Positions 25,028 through 33,417 of a stretch of 64,000 nucleotides of DNA are shown piece after piece. The translations under genes and the position numbers were made by a program. Source of the DNA: Amycolatopsis sp. NBC_01488 (GTDB lineage Bacteria > Actinomycetota > Actinomycetes > Mycobacteriales > Pseudonocardiaceae); contig NZ_CP109434.1 in the NCBI RefSeq assembly GCF_036227105.1, positions 7,040,501-7,104,500 on the forward strand, in the 5' to 3' direction. The notes beneath the pieces are model-generated. The model was not told the DNA's origin. It worked only from the letters and a program-made list of their open reading frames with translations, and did no database searches. Each line of letters begins with the position of its first letter. Within the stretch, counting starts at the first letter, position 1.

Positions 25028-25122
25028 GGAGGCAGTCCTTTCCCGGCTCCACCCGTGGGAGCCACGAAAAGCGTCCTCTGCGGTCCGGGTGGCAACAACC
25101 CGCCATGAGTCGGGTTCGGCGT

Positions 25123-25344
25123 TCAGGCCTGCTGGAGCACGTTCAGGAGGATGAAGAGCAGGACGAGGGCCCCGGCCACCGCGACGCCGGCGGAGACGGT
25201 GGTCCGGATCATCTCCCCGAACCCCTTGGCCGTGCGGGCCCGGTAGGCGGAGTAGTTGGAGCGTGCCTCGCGGGCGCTGTGGACACGGCTGCCGACGAAC
25301 AGCCCGGCCCCCAAGGCGAGCAGGACGGCGAGGAAAACGGACAC
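25123..25344 (-). CDS. Small two-helix membrane protein
   Basis: A 73-residue protein from a GTG start with AAGGGA upstream. Two hydrophobic helices (VFLAVLLALGAGLFVGS and VAVAGALVLLFILLNVL) flank a basic stretch (REARSNYSAYRARTAKGFGEM). No family recognised. It stands alone between the peptidase and the acyl-CoA synthetase. Confidence 0.6.
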   Translation of the reverse strand: MSVFLAVLLALGAGLFVGSRVHSAREARSNYSAYRARTAKGFGEMIRTTVSAGVAVAGALVLLFILLNVLQQA

Positions 25345-25547
25345 GAGCGGGTCCCTTCGGGTCGGAGGTGAATGGTGGACGGCCTCATTACTAGACCCGA
25401 CGGACGCCGCGCGCCACGGCTGCGGGGTATCTCGTTTCCGGGCCGGTCGGCCCTGGTGGGACGGATGTCCCGCGTTCCTCGGAAAGTCCCGGCGGGCAGT
25501 CGACGGTATCCGTGGTCTTCCGTGCCAGGCAAGGAGTTTTCGGTGGT

Positions 25548-27119
25548 TCAACCCTCGGCCGCGAGTCCTTTGTGTCGTTCCCGCAATTCTCGCTTGACGA
25601 TCTTTCCGCTGGGATTCTTGGGAAGGCGGTCCGCGAACACGACGTACTTGGGACATTTGTAACCGGCGAGATGTGCCTTTGCGTGGTCGATCACTCGCGC
25701 AGCGTCGAGGGTCACGCCTTCGCGTGGCACGACCACCGCGGTCACCGCTTCGATCCAGTGTGGATGGCCGATCCCGAAGACGGCGACCTCGGCGACGCCG
25801 TCGAGCAGGTACAGCGCTTCTTCGACCTCCCGGCTCGCGACGTTCTCGCCGCCGGTCTTGATCATGTCCTTCTTGCGGTCCACGACGGACAGATAGCCGT
25901 CTTCGTCGACGACGCCGAGGTCGCCCGAGTGGAACCAGCCCGCGCGGAACGCTTCGGCCGTCTTGGCCTCGTCGCGGTAGTAGCCGAGCGTGGCGTGCGG
26001 GCTGCGGTGCACGATCTCGCCGATCTCGCCCGGCGCCACGGGGTTGTCCTCGTCGTCGACGATGCGCGTCTCGACGTTGAGCGACGGCCGCCCGGCCGAG
26101 CCGGCGCGGTCGAGCTGTTCGTGCGGGCGCAGGATCGTCGCCAGCGGCGCCATCTCGGTCTGGCCGTAGAAGTTCCAGAGGGCGACGTCCGGCAGGCGGC
26201 GGCGCAGCTCGCGCAGCACCTCGACCGGCATCGCCGAAGCGCCGTAATACCCCTTTCGCAGGCTCGACAGGTCGGTCCGGTCGAAGTTTTCGTGGCGCAG
26301 CAAGGAGATCCACACCGTCGGCGGCGCGAACAGCTTCGTCGCGCGCTCCCGCTCGACGGCGGCGAGCAGCGCGGCCGGGTCCGGGCCGGGCAGGATCACG
26401 CTGGTGGCGCCGAGGTAGACGTCGACGGAGAAGAAGCAGTCCAGCTGGGCGCAGTGGTACAGCGGCAGCGAGTGCACCTCGACGTCGTCGGCGCTCATGC
26501 CGCCGTCGATGACGCACGAGACGTACTGCGCGAGCAGCGACCGGCTCGACAGCAGCACGCCCTTGGGGCGCGATTCGGTGCCGGAGGTGTACATGATCCG
26601 CAGCGGGTCGTCGTCGGCGACGAGGACGTCGGGCGCTTCGGCGTCCCCTTCGGACAGCCAGGCGCCGATGTCCGCCCACTCGCCGCCGCCGCTCTTCGGG
26701 ATGCGCCCGCGGACGACGTCGGTCAGGCCCGCCAGCTCGAGAGCTTGGGCGGCGGTCGGTTCGAGGGCGTCCTCGACGACGAACGCCCTGACTTCGGCGT
26801 GGCGCAGGATGTAGGCGATCTCGTCGGCGCCGAGCATGAAGTTGACCGGCACGAGCAGCACGCCGAGCTTCGCGGTGGCGAACGCGAGGACGCCGTACTG
26901 CCAGGAGTTGTGACTCAGCAACGCCAGCCGGTCGCCCTTGCGGAGGCCGCGGGCGGCGAGGGCGTGGGCGCAGCGGTTGGCGGCGGCTTCGAACTCGGCG
27001 AAGGTGAGCTGCTCGCTCCCGTCGACGACGGCGAGCTTGCCCGGCAGCCGCAAAGCGGTGCGGCGGAGCAGATCGCCGAGGGCGTGCTGCCGGGCGCGGT
27101 CGACGAGGTGCTGGTCCAT
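25548..27119 (-). CDS. Acyl-CoA synthetase (AMP-binding, FadD-like)
   Basis: A 523-residue ANL-superfamily enzyme. It has the P-loop-like IMYTSGTESRPKGVLLSS, the adenine motif WNFYGQTEMAP, the hinge SVVDRKKDMIKTGGENV and catalytic Lys in LPKNPSGKIVKREL. It activates a carboxylic acid to acyl-AMP and then acyl-CoA. Overall similarity suggests a medium- or long-chain fatty acid or aryl acid substrate, not determinable from sequence alone. The start is ATG (MDQHLVDRARQ). No beta-oxidation genes flank it, and a 203-base gene-free gap separates it from the small membrane gene. Confidence 0.9.
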   Translation of the reverse strand: MDQHLVDRARQHALGDLLRRTALRLPGKLAVVDGSEQLTFAEFEAAANRCAHALAARGLRKGDRLALLSHNSWQYGVLAFATAKLGVLLVPVNFMLGADEIAYILRHAEVRAFVVEDALEPTAAQALELAGLTDVVRGRIPKSGGGEWADIGAWLSEGDAEAPDVLVADDDPLRIMYTSGTESRPKGVLLSSRSLLAQYVSCVIDGGMSADDVEVHSLPLYHCAQLDCFFSVDVYLGATSVILPGPDPAALLAAVERERATKLFAPPTVWISLLRHENFDRTDLSSLRKGYYGASAMPVEVLRELRRRLPDVALWNFYGQTEMAPLATILRPHEQLDRAGSAGRPSLNVETRIVDDEDNPVAPGEIGEIVHRSPHATLGYYRDEAKTAEAFRAGWFHSGDLGVVDEDGYLSVVDRKKDMIKTGGENVASREVEEALYLLDGVAEVAVFGIGHPHWIEAVTAVVVPREGVTLDAARVIDHAKAHLAGYKCPKYVVFADRLPKNPSGKIVKRELRERHKGLAAEG

Positions 27120-27170
27120 CCCGGGAGTCTCGGCCGGGGCCGGGGAACTCGCAAGTCTCCGGTCGGGCTT

Positions 27171-27761
27171 TCAGCGGGCGCTGTCGTCGATCTGCACGGG
27201 GTAGCCGGCCCGCAGGACGGCGATCGTGGCCGGTGGGGTCAGCACCCGGACGGTTCCTGCCGTGGGCAGCTGCTGCTGCAGGCCGTAGCCCGCGGTCGTC
27301 CAGGTGGTGAGGTGCCCGTCGACCTTGAGCTCGGGGTGGTGGTCGCGGAGCACGAAGACGCCGTCGGGGAGGTCGGCCCAGTTCAGTTCGTGGAGACGTC
27401 TGCGGTGCGTGCCGCGGATGAGGCGTTCGGAGTGCAGCCGCCGGTTCATCGCGGTGGCCGACGGCGTGCCGGGCCAGGCGTCGCGGTAGGCGGTGTAGGC
27501 CGGGCGGCGGCACTCGCCGCAGGGCCGGTGCCCGGCGGCGAACGAGACGGCCTCGTCGTGGAAGTACAGGTGGGTGTACCGGTTCGGCAGCCACTGCTCG
27601 CGCCACCGGTTCTTGAACGTGAGCGCGCAGGTGATCCACAGGTCGCCGCCGTGGCAGCGGACGATCTCGTGGCCCCGGTGCAGGACGCCCCGGTTGCCGG
27701 TCCAGGCGCCGCGCAGCGGGATGTCGACGATGTCGCCGATCGGGGTCACGCGGTTGCGCAC
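27171..27761 (-). CDS. Hypothetical protein with Ada-like Cys motif
   Basis: About 196 residues from a GTG start (VRNRVTPIGDIVDIP). It reads GAWTGNRGVLHRGHEIVRCH, then FKNRWREQW, then YFHDEAVSFAAGHRPCGECRRPAYTAYRDAW. The AAGHRPCGEC block resembles the metal-binding half of Ada-type Cys-Xaa2-Cys sites (AGYRPCKRC), but the second Cys pair of Ada is absent. The family is widespread in actinobacteria without assigned function. It is divergent from the DUF488 gene, starts 57 bases apart. Confidence 0.7.
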   Translation of the reverse strand: MRNRVTPIGDIVDIPLRGAWTGNRGVLHRGHEIVRCHGGDLWITCALTFKNRWREQWLPNRYTHLYFHDEAVSFAAGHRPCGECRRPAYTAYRDAWPGTPSATAMNRRLHSERLIRGTHRRRLHELNWADLPDGVFVLRDHHPELKVDGHLTTWTTAGYGLQQQLPTAGTVRVLTPPATIAVLRAGYPVQIDDSAR

Positions 27762-27817
27762 CGGCGCCCCCGCTTTCCGGAGTGGCGGGCCGCGCGGGCG
27801 CACCGCAGAATGCGCGC

Positions 27818-28183
27818 ATGCAGCCGACGGTCGTCCGGGTGGCGCGCCTGTCCGACCCGGCCGGGCCCGCCGACGGCGTCCGCGTGCTCGTCGAACGCCT
27901 GTGGCCGCGCGGCACGCCCCGCACGGCGGTGGTCCTGGACGGCTGGTACCGCGGACTGGCCCCGTCCGACGAGCTGCGCACCTGGTACGGCCACGACCCC
28001 GAGCGCTTCGCGGAGTTCGCCGCGCGGTACCGCGCGGAGCTGCGCGAGCCGGACCGGCTGGCGGCCCTCGAGCGGCTGCGGAACCTGGCGGCGGGCGGCC
28101 CGCTGACGCTGCTGACGGCCAGCGGCTCCCCGCCGATCAGCCAGGCGGCGGTGCTGGCCGAGGTGCTCGCCGCAGGGGAGTGA
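27818..28183 (+). CDS. DUF488 family protein
   Basis: A 121-residue protein with the hallmark VRVLVERLWPRGTPR, then LAPSDELRTWYGHDPERFAEFAARYRAEL. DUF488 proteins are small alpha/beta proteins of unknown role, sometimes beside nitrite or heavy-metal genes. A longer in-frame ATG at 27782 lies inside the divergent promoter region and is rejected. Confidence 0.88.
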   Translation: MQPTVVRVARLSDPAGPADGVRVLVERLWPRGTPRTAVVLDGWYRGLAPSDELRTWYGHDPERFAEFAARYRAELREPDRLAALERLRNLAAGGPLTLLTASGSPPISQAAVLAEVLAAGE

Positions 28184-28242
28184 GGACGCGGAAGCCGCCG
28201 TGACCGGGCGGGGACGACCAACCGAGGTCAGCGGTCCGCCGG

Positions 28243-30636
28243 TCACGCGCGCGACCCGGCTTCCGAGCCACTTGCCGTGGTCGTGACCGTCGCGGTTGCC
28301 GTGCCCAGCGTGTCGTGGCGGGCGGTCAGCGTCAGCGTTCCCGGCGGCCCCGCGAACGGGCGCAGCCACACCGCCGCCGCGCCGCCCGTCGCGCCCAGGT
28401 CCAGGGTCGGGTCGCCGACCAGCTCGCCCTGGCCGGTCAGCGCCAGCGTCACCTTGCCGCTCGCGCCCGCGCGCAAGGTCCCGAAGCGGTCCAGGGCCGA
28501 CACCACCACCCGGGTCGCGTCGCCGCCGTCCGCGCGCAGCTGCGTGTCGTCCGGGACGCACGCCAGGACGTCGCGGCTCCGGTCGCCGCTGAAGCGCCGG
28601 GACACCGCCAGCCGGTCACCCACGTAGCCGTCGATGCGCAGCTGGGGACGGTGTCCGCGCGGCACCGTCAGGTCGGCCGCGAACCCCGGATGCGGCAGGT
28701 GCGGGAAGTCCGCCTTCCGGCTGCGCGCCTCACCGCACGGCCGGTCGTCGAGGAACAGCAGGAGCCGGTCGCAGTTCGACCAGATCGTCGCGCCGTGGCC
28801 CGGTCCGGTGGGCGAGGCGGTGAAGTCCCAGGCGAAGCCGGGTTCGACGACCGCGCGGACCCGCGGGTCGCCCTGCGAGGCGTAGAACGCCGCCGCGGGC
28901 TTGGGGATCCGGAAGAAGTCCGAGACGCCGGCGAACTTCGAGCCGCCCATCGAGCGCTGCCAGCCCGACGGGTAGTCGAACGCGCACCACGCGAGCAGCC
29001 CGCAGTACCGGTCGTCGGCAGCGGCCAGGTCGTGGGCCTTCGCGTGCAGCTCGGCCTGCAGCTGCTGGGTCGCCGCCGGGTCGATCCGGCGGTAGGCGCG
29101 GACGCCGGCGATCGTGCCGATCGTCTCCGTGACCAGGTACGGGACCCCCGGCCGCGGCGGGCGCAGCTGAAACGGCGCGCCGCGGCGGGCGGTGTAGTCG
29201 TTGTAGGCCAGGATCTCGACGTCGCTGCCGGCGAACCGCGCCCCTGTGGAGCTGGCCAGCGCGCCGCTCGTCGGCCGCGACGGGTCGAGCTTCCGCGCGA
29301 GCCGGCCGGTCCGGCCGTACATCGCCGTCGTGCCGTTCGCCTCGTTCACGCGGGTGCCCCACACGATGATGCTGGGGTGGTTGCGGTCCCGGGTGATCAT
29401 GCCCGAGACGTCCCGGAAGTTCTGCTGCTGCCAGGCGGCGTCCCCGATCCGGCCCCAGCCGGGGATCTCCTCCCACACCAGCAGGCCCAGCTCGTCGCAC
29501 GCGTCGAGGAACGCGCTCGACTGCGGGTAGTGCGAGCAGCGGACCATCGTGCAGTTCAGCTCGCGCCGCAGGATCTCGGCGTCGCGCCGCTGGACGCGGT
29601 CCGGCAGCGCGCCGCCCGCGAACGGGTACCACTGGTGCCGGTTGAGGCCGAACAGCTTGAGCCGCCGCCCGTTGAGGAAGAACCCGTCCGGGGTGAACTT
29701 CGCCTCGCGGAACCCGACGCGCACGGTCTGCTGGTCGAGCGCCCGTGGCCCGGACCGGACGCTCACGACGACGTCGCACAGCGCGGGGTCTTCGACGTCC
29801 CACAGCCGCACCGCGCCCAGCCCGCGGACGTCGAACTCGACGGTCCGGGTGCCGACCGGCATCGGCGCGACGTCGACCGCGCCGCGGGCCAGCTCCCGGC
29901 CGGCTTGCCGCACCGACGCGGTCACCTGGATCGGCTCCGCGATCGCTACCGTCGTGTCCAGTTCGCACGTCAGGTGCAGCGACCGGTCCGGCCCGAGGAC
30001 GTCGGCGGGGCGGGCGAAGACGTCGGCCAGCCGCGTCCGCGGGACCGTGTCGATCGAGGCCTGCCGGTAGATCCCGGCGGGCTGGTAGAAGTCGATCACC
30101 GACGGGCCGGCGGCGCTCGGCAGGTTGGGCGGGACGTCGAGCTGCCAGCGCCCGTCGACGACCACGGCGAGGACGTTGTCGCCCACCGTGACCTGCGGCA
30201 GCTCGACCTCGAAGGGCAGGTAGCCACCCTCGTGGGTGGCGACGAGCCCGCCGTTGAGGTAGACCGCCGCGTTCGTCATGACCCCGTCGAAGCGGGCGCG
30301 GACGCGCTCGGCCGTCATCGCCGCGGTCACGGTGAAGTGCTTGCGGTAGATCCACCGGTCCTGCCAGGACGACGGCTGCCAGCCGGTCCACGAAAGCGGC
30401 GTCACGCAGTGGGGGAGCTGCACCGGCGAAAGGTCGACCTCGTCGAAGTCGAGGTCCGCGCAGCCGTCCTCGTACCGCCCGAACAGCCAGAAATCGCCCA
30501 GCCGCACGGCGTCCGGGTCCGGCTCGCCCATGCCCGCCGACCCGGCCACGGTGCCGGCGACGGCCACGCCGAGCAGCGCGGCTCCGCCCGCGGCGAAGAA
30601 CCCGCGCCGCGTCAGGCGGGTTTCGCTGCCGGCCAT
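28243..30636 (-). CDS. Tat-exported GH2 glycoside hydrolase
   Basis: A 797-residue protein with a twin-arginine signal (TRRGFFAAGGAALLGVAVAG). It has the GH2 order: jelly-roll sugar-binding domain (WIYRKHFTV, GVMTNAAVYLNGGLV), Ig-like domain, TIM barrel (FFLNGRRLKLFGLNRHQWYP) and C-terminal beta domains. The acid/base is likely E432 in VWGTRVNEAN, where the usual S-x-G-N-E is modified, and the nucleophile is likely E504 in YLVTETIG. It should release beta-galactosyl, beta-glucuronyl or related sugars outside the cell. It lies directly downstream of the rhamnose regulator, so a plant or algal rhamnose-containing polysaccharide is a reasonable but unproven substrate. Confidence 0.88.
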   Translation of the reverse strand: MAGSETRLTRRGFFAAGGAALLGVAVAGTVAGSAGMGEPDPDAVRLGDFWLFGRYEDGCADLDFDEVDLSPVQLPHCVTPLSWTGWQPSSWQDRWIYRKHFTVTAAMTAERVRARFDGVMTNAAVYLNGGLVATHEGGYLPFEVELPQVTVGDNVLAVVVDGRWQLDVPPNLPSAAGPSVIDFYQPAGIYRQASIDTVPRTRLADVFARPADVLGPDRSLHLTCELDTTVAIAEPIQVTASVRQAGRELARGAVDVAPMPVGTRTVEFDVRGLGAVRLWDVEDPALCDVVVSVRSGPRALDQQTVRVGFREAKFTPDGFFLNGRRLKLFGLNRHQWYPFAGGALPDRVQRRDAEILRRELNCTMVRCSHYPQSSAFLDACDELGLLVWEEIPGWGRIGDAAWQQQNFRDVSGMITRDRNHPSIIVWGTRVNEANGTTAMYGRTGRLARKLDPSRPTSGALASSTGARFAGSDVEILAYNDYTARRGAPFQLRPPRPGVPYLVTETIGTIAGVRAYRRIDPAATQQLQAELHAKAHDLAAADDRYCGLLAWCAFDYPSGWQRSMGGSKFAGVSDFFRIPKPAAAFYASQGDPRVRAVVEPGFAWDFTASPTGPGHGATIWSNCDRLLLFLDDRPCGEARSRKADFPHLPHPGFAADLTVPRGHRPQLRIDGYVGDRLAVSRRFSGDRSRDVLACVPDDTQLRADGGDATRVVVSALDRFGTLRAGASGKVTLALTGQGELVGDPTLDLGATGGAAAVWLRPFAGPPGTLTLTARHDTLGTATATVTTTASGSEAGSRA

Positions 30637-30667
30637 CGACGACCTCCGCTCGGTGCCTCACCCGGTA

Positions 30668-30700
30668 ATCGCTTCTCACCTCTTAGACGTGACAAGCGAT
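30668..30700. promoter_or_regulatory. Inverted repeat ATCGCTT-N19-AAGCGAT upstream of the GH2 gene
   Basis: Seven-base arms at 30668-30674 and 30694-30700 lie in the 78-base gap between the rhamnose regulator and the GH2 gene, where the GH2 promoter must be if it is not read from the regulator gene. Confidence 0.45.
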
Positions 30701-30714
30701 CAAAGGGTTGGCTC

Positions 30715-31749
30715 TCAGCGCAGAGTCGAAGCGCGGACGACCAGCTCGGGGGTGAAGACGACCTGCCGGTGCTCGTGGCCCGGTTCGGTCTCCGCCAGCA
30801 GCAGCTCCGCCGCCGTGCGCCCGAGGCGGCGCCGCGGCTGGCGGACCGAGGTCAACGGCACGGCGGCCGCCGCCGCGAACTCGATGTCGTCGTAGCCGAC
30901 GATCGCCAGGTCCTCCGGGACGCGCATGCGCAGGTTCGCGCACGTCTGGAGCAGGCCGAGGGCGACCAGGTCGTTGGCGCAGAACGCCGCGGTCGGCCGG
31001 ATCGACGCCGGTAGCCCGGCCAGCCGCTCGCCCGCGCCGCGGCCGTCGGCCACGGTCAGGGCGGTCGTCGTGAGGTCGACGAGGTGGTCGGGACCGAGGC
31101 CGGCCGCGCGGAGCGCCCGCAAGGCGCCGAGCCGCCGGTCGCGGACCTGCCCGACGGTCGTGTGGTTGCCGATGAACGCGATGCGGTCGTGCCCCTGCTC
31201 GACTAGGTGCCGCACGGCGATCTCGCCGCCGTAGACGTCGTCGACCGCGACCGAGCAGTGCGTCGTGCCGCCGGGTGTCCGGTCGACGACCACCACCGGC
31301 GTGCCGCGGAGCGCGATCTCGTGCAGCAGCGGCGCGTCCGGGTCGACCGGCGTGATGAGGATGCCCTGCACCCGCTGCTGCTCGAGGCGGCCGAGGTAGG
31401 CCGCCTCCCGGGACGGCTGGTGCGCGCTGTTGCAGAGGAACAGCGAGAGGTCGCCGGCGTCGGCCGCGTCTTCCATGCCGGCCGCGACGTCGGTGAAGAA
31501 GGGGTTGCTGCCGTCGAGCATCACGTACGCCAGCACGCGGCTGCGCCCGGCCCGCAGCTGCCGCGCGGACTCGTTGCGCACGAACCGCAGCTCGGCCATC
31601 GCCGTCTCGACCTTCGCGCGCGTGGCGGGGCTGACCCGGTCCGGCCGGTTGAGCACGTTGGACACCGTGCCGAGGGAGACACCGGCGGCCGCGGCGACGT
31701 CCTTCATGCCTGCCGCTTTCGGTTCGGCACCGGGCTCCTGGACCGTCAT
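30715..31749 (-). CDS. rhaR: LacI-family regulator of the rhamnose operon
   Basis: A 344-residue protein starting after GAGGGGGG. The LacI helix-turn-helix and hinge are clear: MKDVAAAAGVSLGTVSNVLN, then ESARQLRAGRSRVLAYVML. The sugar-binding domain follows, with VPEDLAIVGYDDIEFAAAA and LTSVRQP. It is divergent from the rhaTPQS operon, and palindromic TGAAA-type sites lie in the shared promoter. By context it represses the operon until L-rhamnose or a catabolite binds. The gene symbol follows rhizobial nomenclature and is contextual. Confidence 0.88.
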   Translation of the reverse strand: MTVQEPGAEPKAAGMKDVAAAAGVSLGTVSNVLNRPDRVSPATRAKVETAMAELRFVRNESARQLRAGRSRVLAYVMLDGSNPFFTDVAAGMEDAADAGDLSLFLCNSAHQPSREAAYLGRLEQQRVQGILITPVDPDAPLLHEIALRGTPVVVVDRTPGGTTHCSVAVDDVYGGEIAVRHLVEQGHDRIAFIGNHTTVGQVRDRRLGALRALRAAGLGPDHLVDLTTTALTVADGRGAGERLAGLPASIRPTAAFCANDLVALGLLQTCANLRMRVPEDLAIVGYDDIEFAAAAAVPLTSVRQPRRRLGRTAAELLLAETEPGHEHRQVVFTPELVVRASTLR

Positions 31750-31762
31750 GGACCCCCCTCAT

Positions 31763-31773
31763 TGAAACGTAAC
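31763..31773. promoter_or_regulatory. Possible LacI half-site (TTGAAACGTAA) before rhaR
   Basis: TTGAAACG is half of a LacI-type TGAAACGTTTCA operator, 14 bases from the rhaR start codon. The right half is degenerate. Autoregulation is inferred. Confidence 0.4.
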
Positions 31774-31873
31774 ATCGCCACGAACAGTCCGACCGTGAAG
31801 ACGTTCGGCCACGGTTCGGCGGATTCATTGACTTGTTCTCCGACCGCATAGTAGCGTCACCGCGCCAGGTTTG

Positions 31874-31885
31874 TGAAACCTTTCA
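31874..31885. promoter_or_regulatory. Candidate RhaR operator TGAAACCTTTCA
   Basis: TGAAA and TTTCA arms around a CC centre, directly before the ribosome site of rhaT. It matches the LacI-family consensus layout except for the usual central CG, and would block early transcription when bound. Confidence 0.6.
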
Positions 31886-31899
31886 ATCCGGAGGTCGCG

Positions 31900-33417
31900 A
31901 TGACGCGGCAGGACCCGGGCCGGGCCCCTCTGCTGGAGGTGCGCGGCGTGACCAAGTCGTTCGGCGCCGTCGCGGCGGTCGACGGCGTGAGCTTCGGCCT
32001 GTACCCCGGCGAGGCCCACGCGCTCGTCGGCGAGAACGGCGCCGGCAAGTCCACCATCGTGAAGATGCTCGCCGGGGTGCACAAACCCGACGACGGCACG
32101 CTGCTGCTCGACGGGCAGCCCGTGGAGTTCGGTTCGCCGGCCGACGCCAAGGCGGCCGGCATCGCGGTGATCTACCAGGAACCGACGTTGTTCCCCGACC
32201 TGTCGGTCGCGGAGAACATCGTGATGGGCCGCCACCCGCGCAAGGGACTCGGCCGCATCGACCGCGCCGCGATCCGGGCCGAGGCCGAGCGGCTCTTCAC
32301 CCGCCTCGGCGTCCGGATCGACCCGGCCCGCCCGGCCCGCGGGCTCTCGATCGCCGACCAGCAGATCGTGGAGATCGCCAAAGCGCTCAGCGCCGACGCC
32401 CGCGTGCTGGTGATGGACGAGCCGACCGCCGCGCTGAGCCGCGTCGAGGTCGACCGGCTGTTCGGCGTCGCGCGGGCACTGCGCGAAGAAGGCGCGGCGA
32501 TCATGTTCATCTCGCACCGCTTCGAGGAGATCACCGAGCTGTGCCAGCGCGTGACGATCATGCGCGACGGCAAGCACGTCTCCACCGACCTCGTCGACGA
32601 CGTCACGGTCGACGACATGGTCAAGCGCATGGTCGGCCGCGACCTGGACGCGCTGTTCCCCAAGCAGGACGTCGAGCCCGGTGCGGTCGTCCTCGAAGTC
32701 GAAGGACTGGCCAGGGAAGGCGTCTTCCGCGACATCTCCTTCTCGGTGCGCGCGGGGGAGATCGTCGCGTTCGCCGGGCTCGTCGGGTCCGGGCGCTCGG
32801 AAGTCGTCCAGGCCGTCTTCGGCGTCGACGAGCGGGACGCCGGTGTCGTGAAGGTGAGCGGCAAGAAGCTCAAGGCGCACTCGTCGCGGGCCGCGATGGC
32901 CGCCGGGATGGCGCTGGTCCCCGAAGACCGCCGCCAGCAGGGCCTGATCATGGACCTCTCGATCGAGCGGAACGTGACGCTGCCGCGGTCGCGCGCGCTC
33001 TCGAAGCTCGGCTTCCTGACCGGTGCGAGCGAGCGGCAGGAGGCCCGGCGCTGGACCGAGCGCCTGCGCACCAAGTACCGCCGCCTCGCCGACCCCGTCG
33101 GCACGCTCTCGGGCGGCAACCAGCAGAAGGTCGTGCTGGCCAAGTGGCTCGCGATGGCGCCGAAGGTGCTGATCGTGGACGAGCCGACGCGCGGCATCGA
33201 CGTCGGCACGAAGGCCGAGGTGCACCGGCTGATGTCGGCGCTCGCGGCCGAAGGCGTCGCGATCGTCATGGTGTCCTCGGAGCTGCCGGAGGTGCTCGGC
33301 ATGGCCGACCGCGTGCTCGTGATGCGAGAGGGCAGGCTCGTCGCCGAGCTCCCGCGCGCCGACGCGACCGAAGACGCCGTCATGTTCGCCGCGATGGGCC
33401 AGGGGGCCGCTGCATGA
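31900..33417 (+). CDS. rhaT: Rhamnose ABC transporter, ATP-binding protein
   Basis: A 505-residue double ATPase of the sugar (CUT2) type, ATG after GGAGG. The first half has Walker A GENGAGKST, Q-loop YQEPTLF, LSIADQQ signature and VMDEPTAALS. The second half has GLVGSGRSEV, PEDRRQQG, TLSGGNQQKVVLAKWL and IVDEPTRGID. The degenerate second Walker A is typical of the family. It powers import by RhaP/RhaQ of sugar delivered by RhaS. It overlaps the next gene by ATGA. An upstream in-frame GTG at 31873 would overlap the operator and is rejected. Confidence 0.93.
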   Translation: MTRQDPGRAPLLEVRGVTKSFGAVAAVDGVSFGLYPGEAHALVGENGAGKSTIVKMLAGVHKPDDGTLLLDGQPVEFGSPADAKAAGIAVIYQEPTLFPDLSVAENIVMGRHPRKGLGRIDRAAIRAEAERLFTRLGVRIDPARPARGLSIADQQIVEIAKALSADARVLVMDEPTAALSRVEVDRLFGVARALREEGAAIMFISHRFEEITELCQRVTIMRDGKHVSTDLVDDVTVDDMVKRMVGRDLDALFPKQDVEPGAVVLEVEGLAREGVFRDISFSVRAGEIVAFAGLVGSGRSEVVQAVFGVDERDAGVVKVSGKKLKAHSSRAAMAAGMALVPEDRRQQGLIMDLSIERNVTLPRSRALSKLGFLTGASERQEARRWTERLRTKYRRLADPVGTLSGGNQQKVVLAKWLAMAPKVLIVDEPTRGIDVGTKAEVHRLMSALAAEGVAIVMVSSELPEVLGMADRVLVMREGRLVAELPRADATEDAVMFAAMGQGAAA

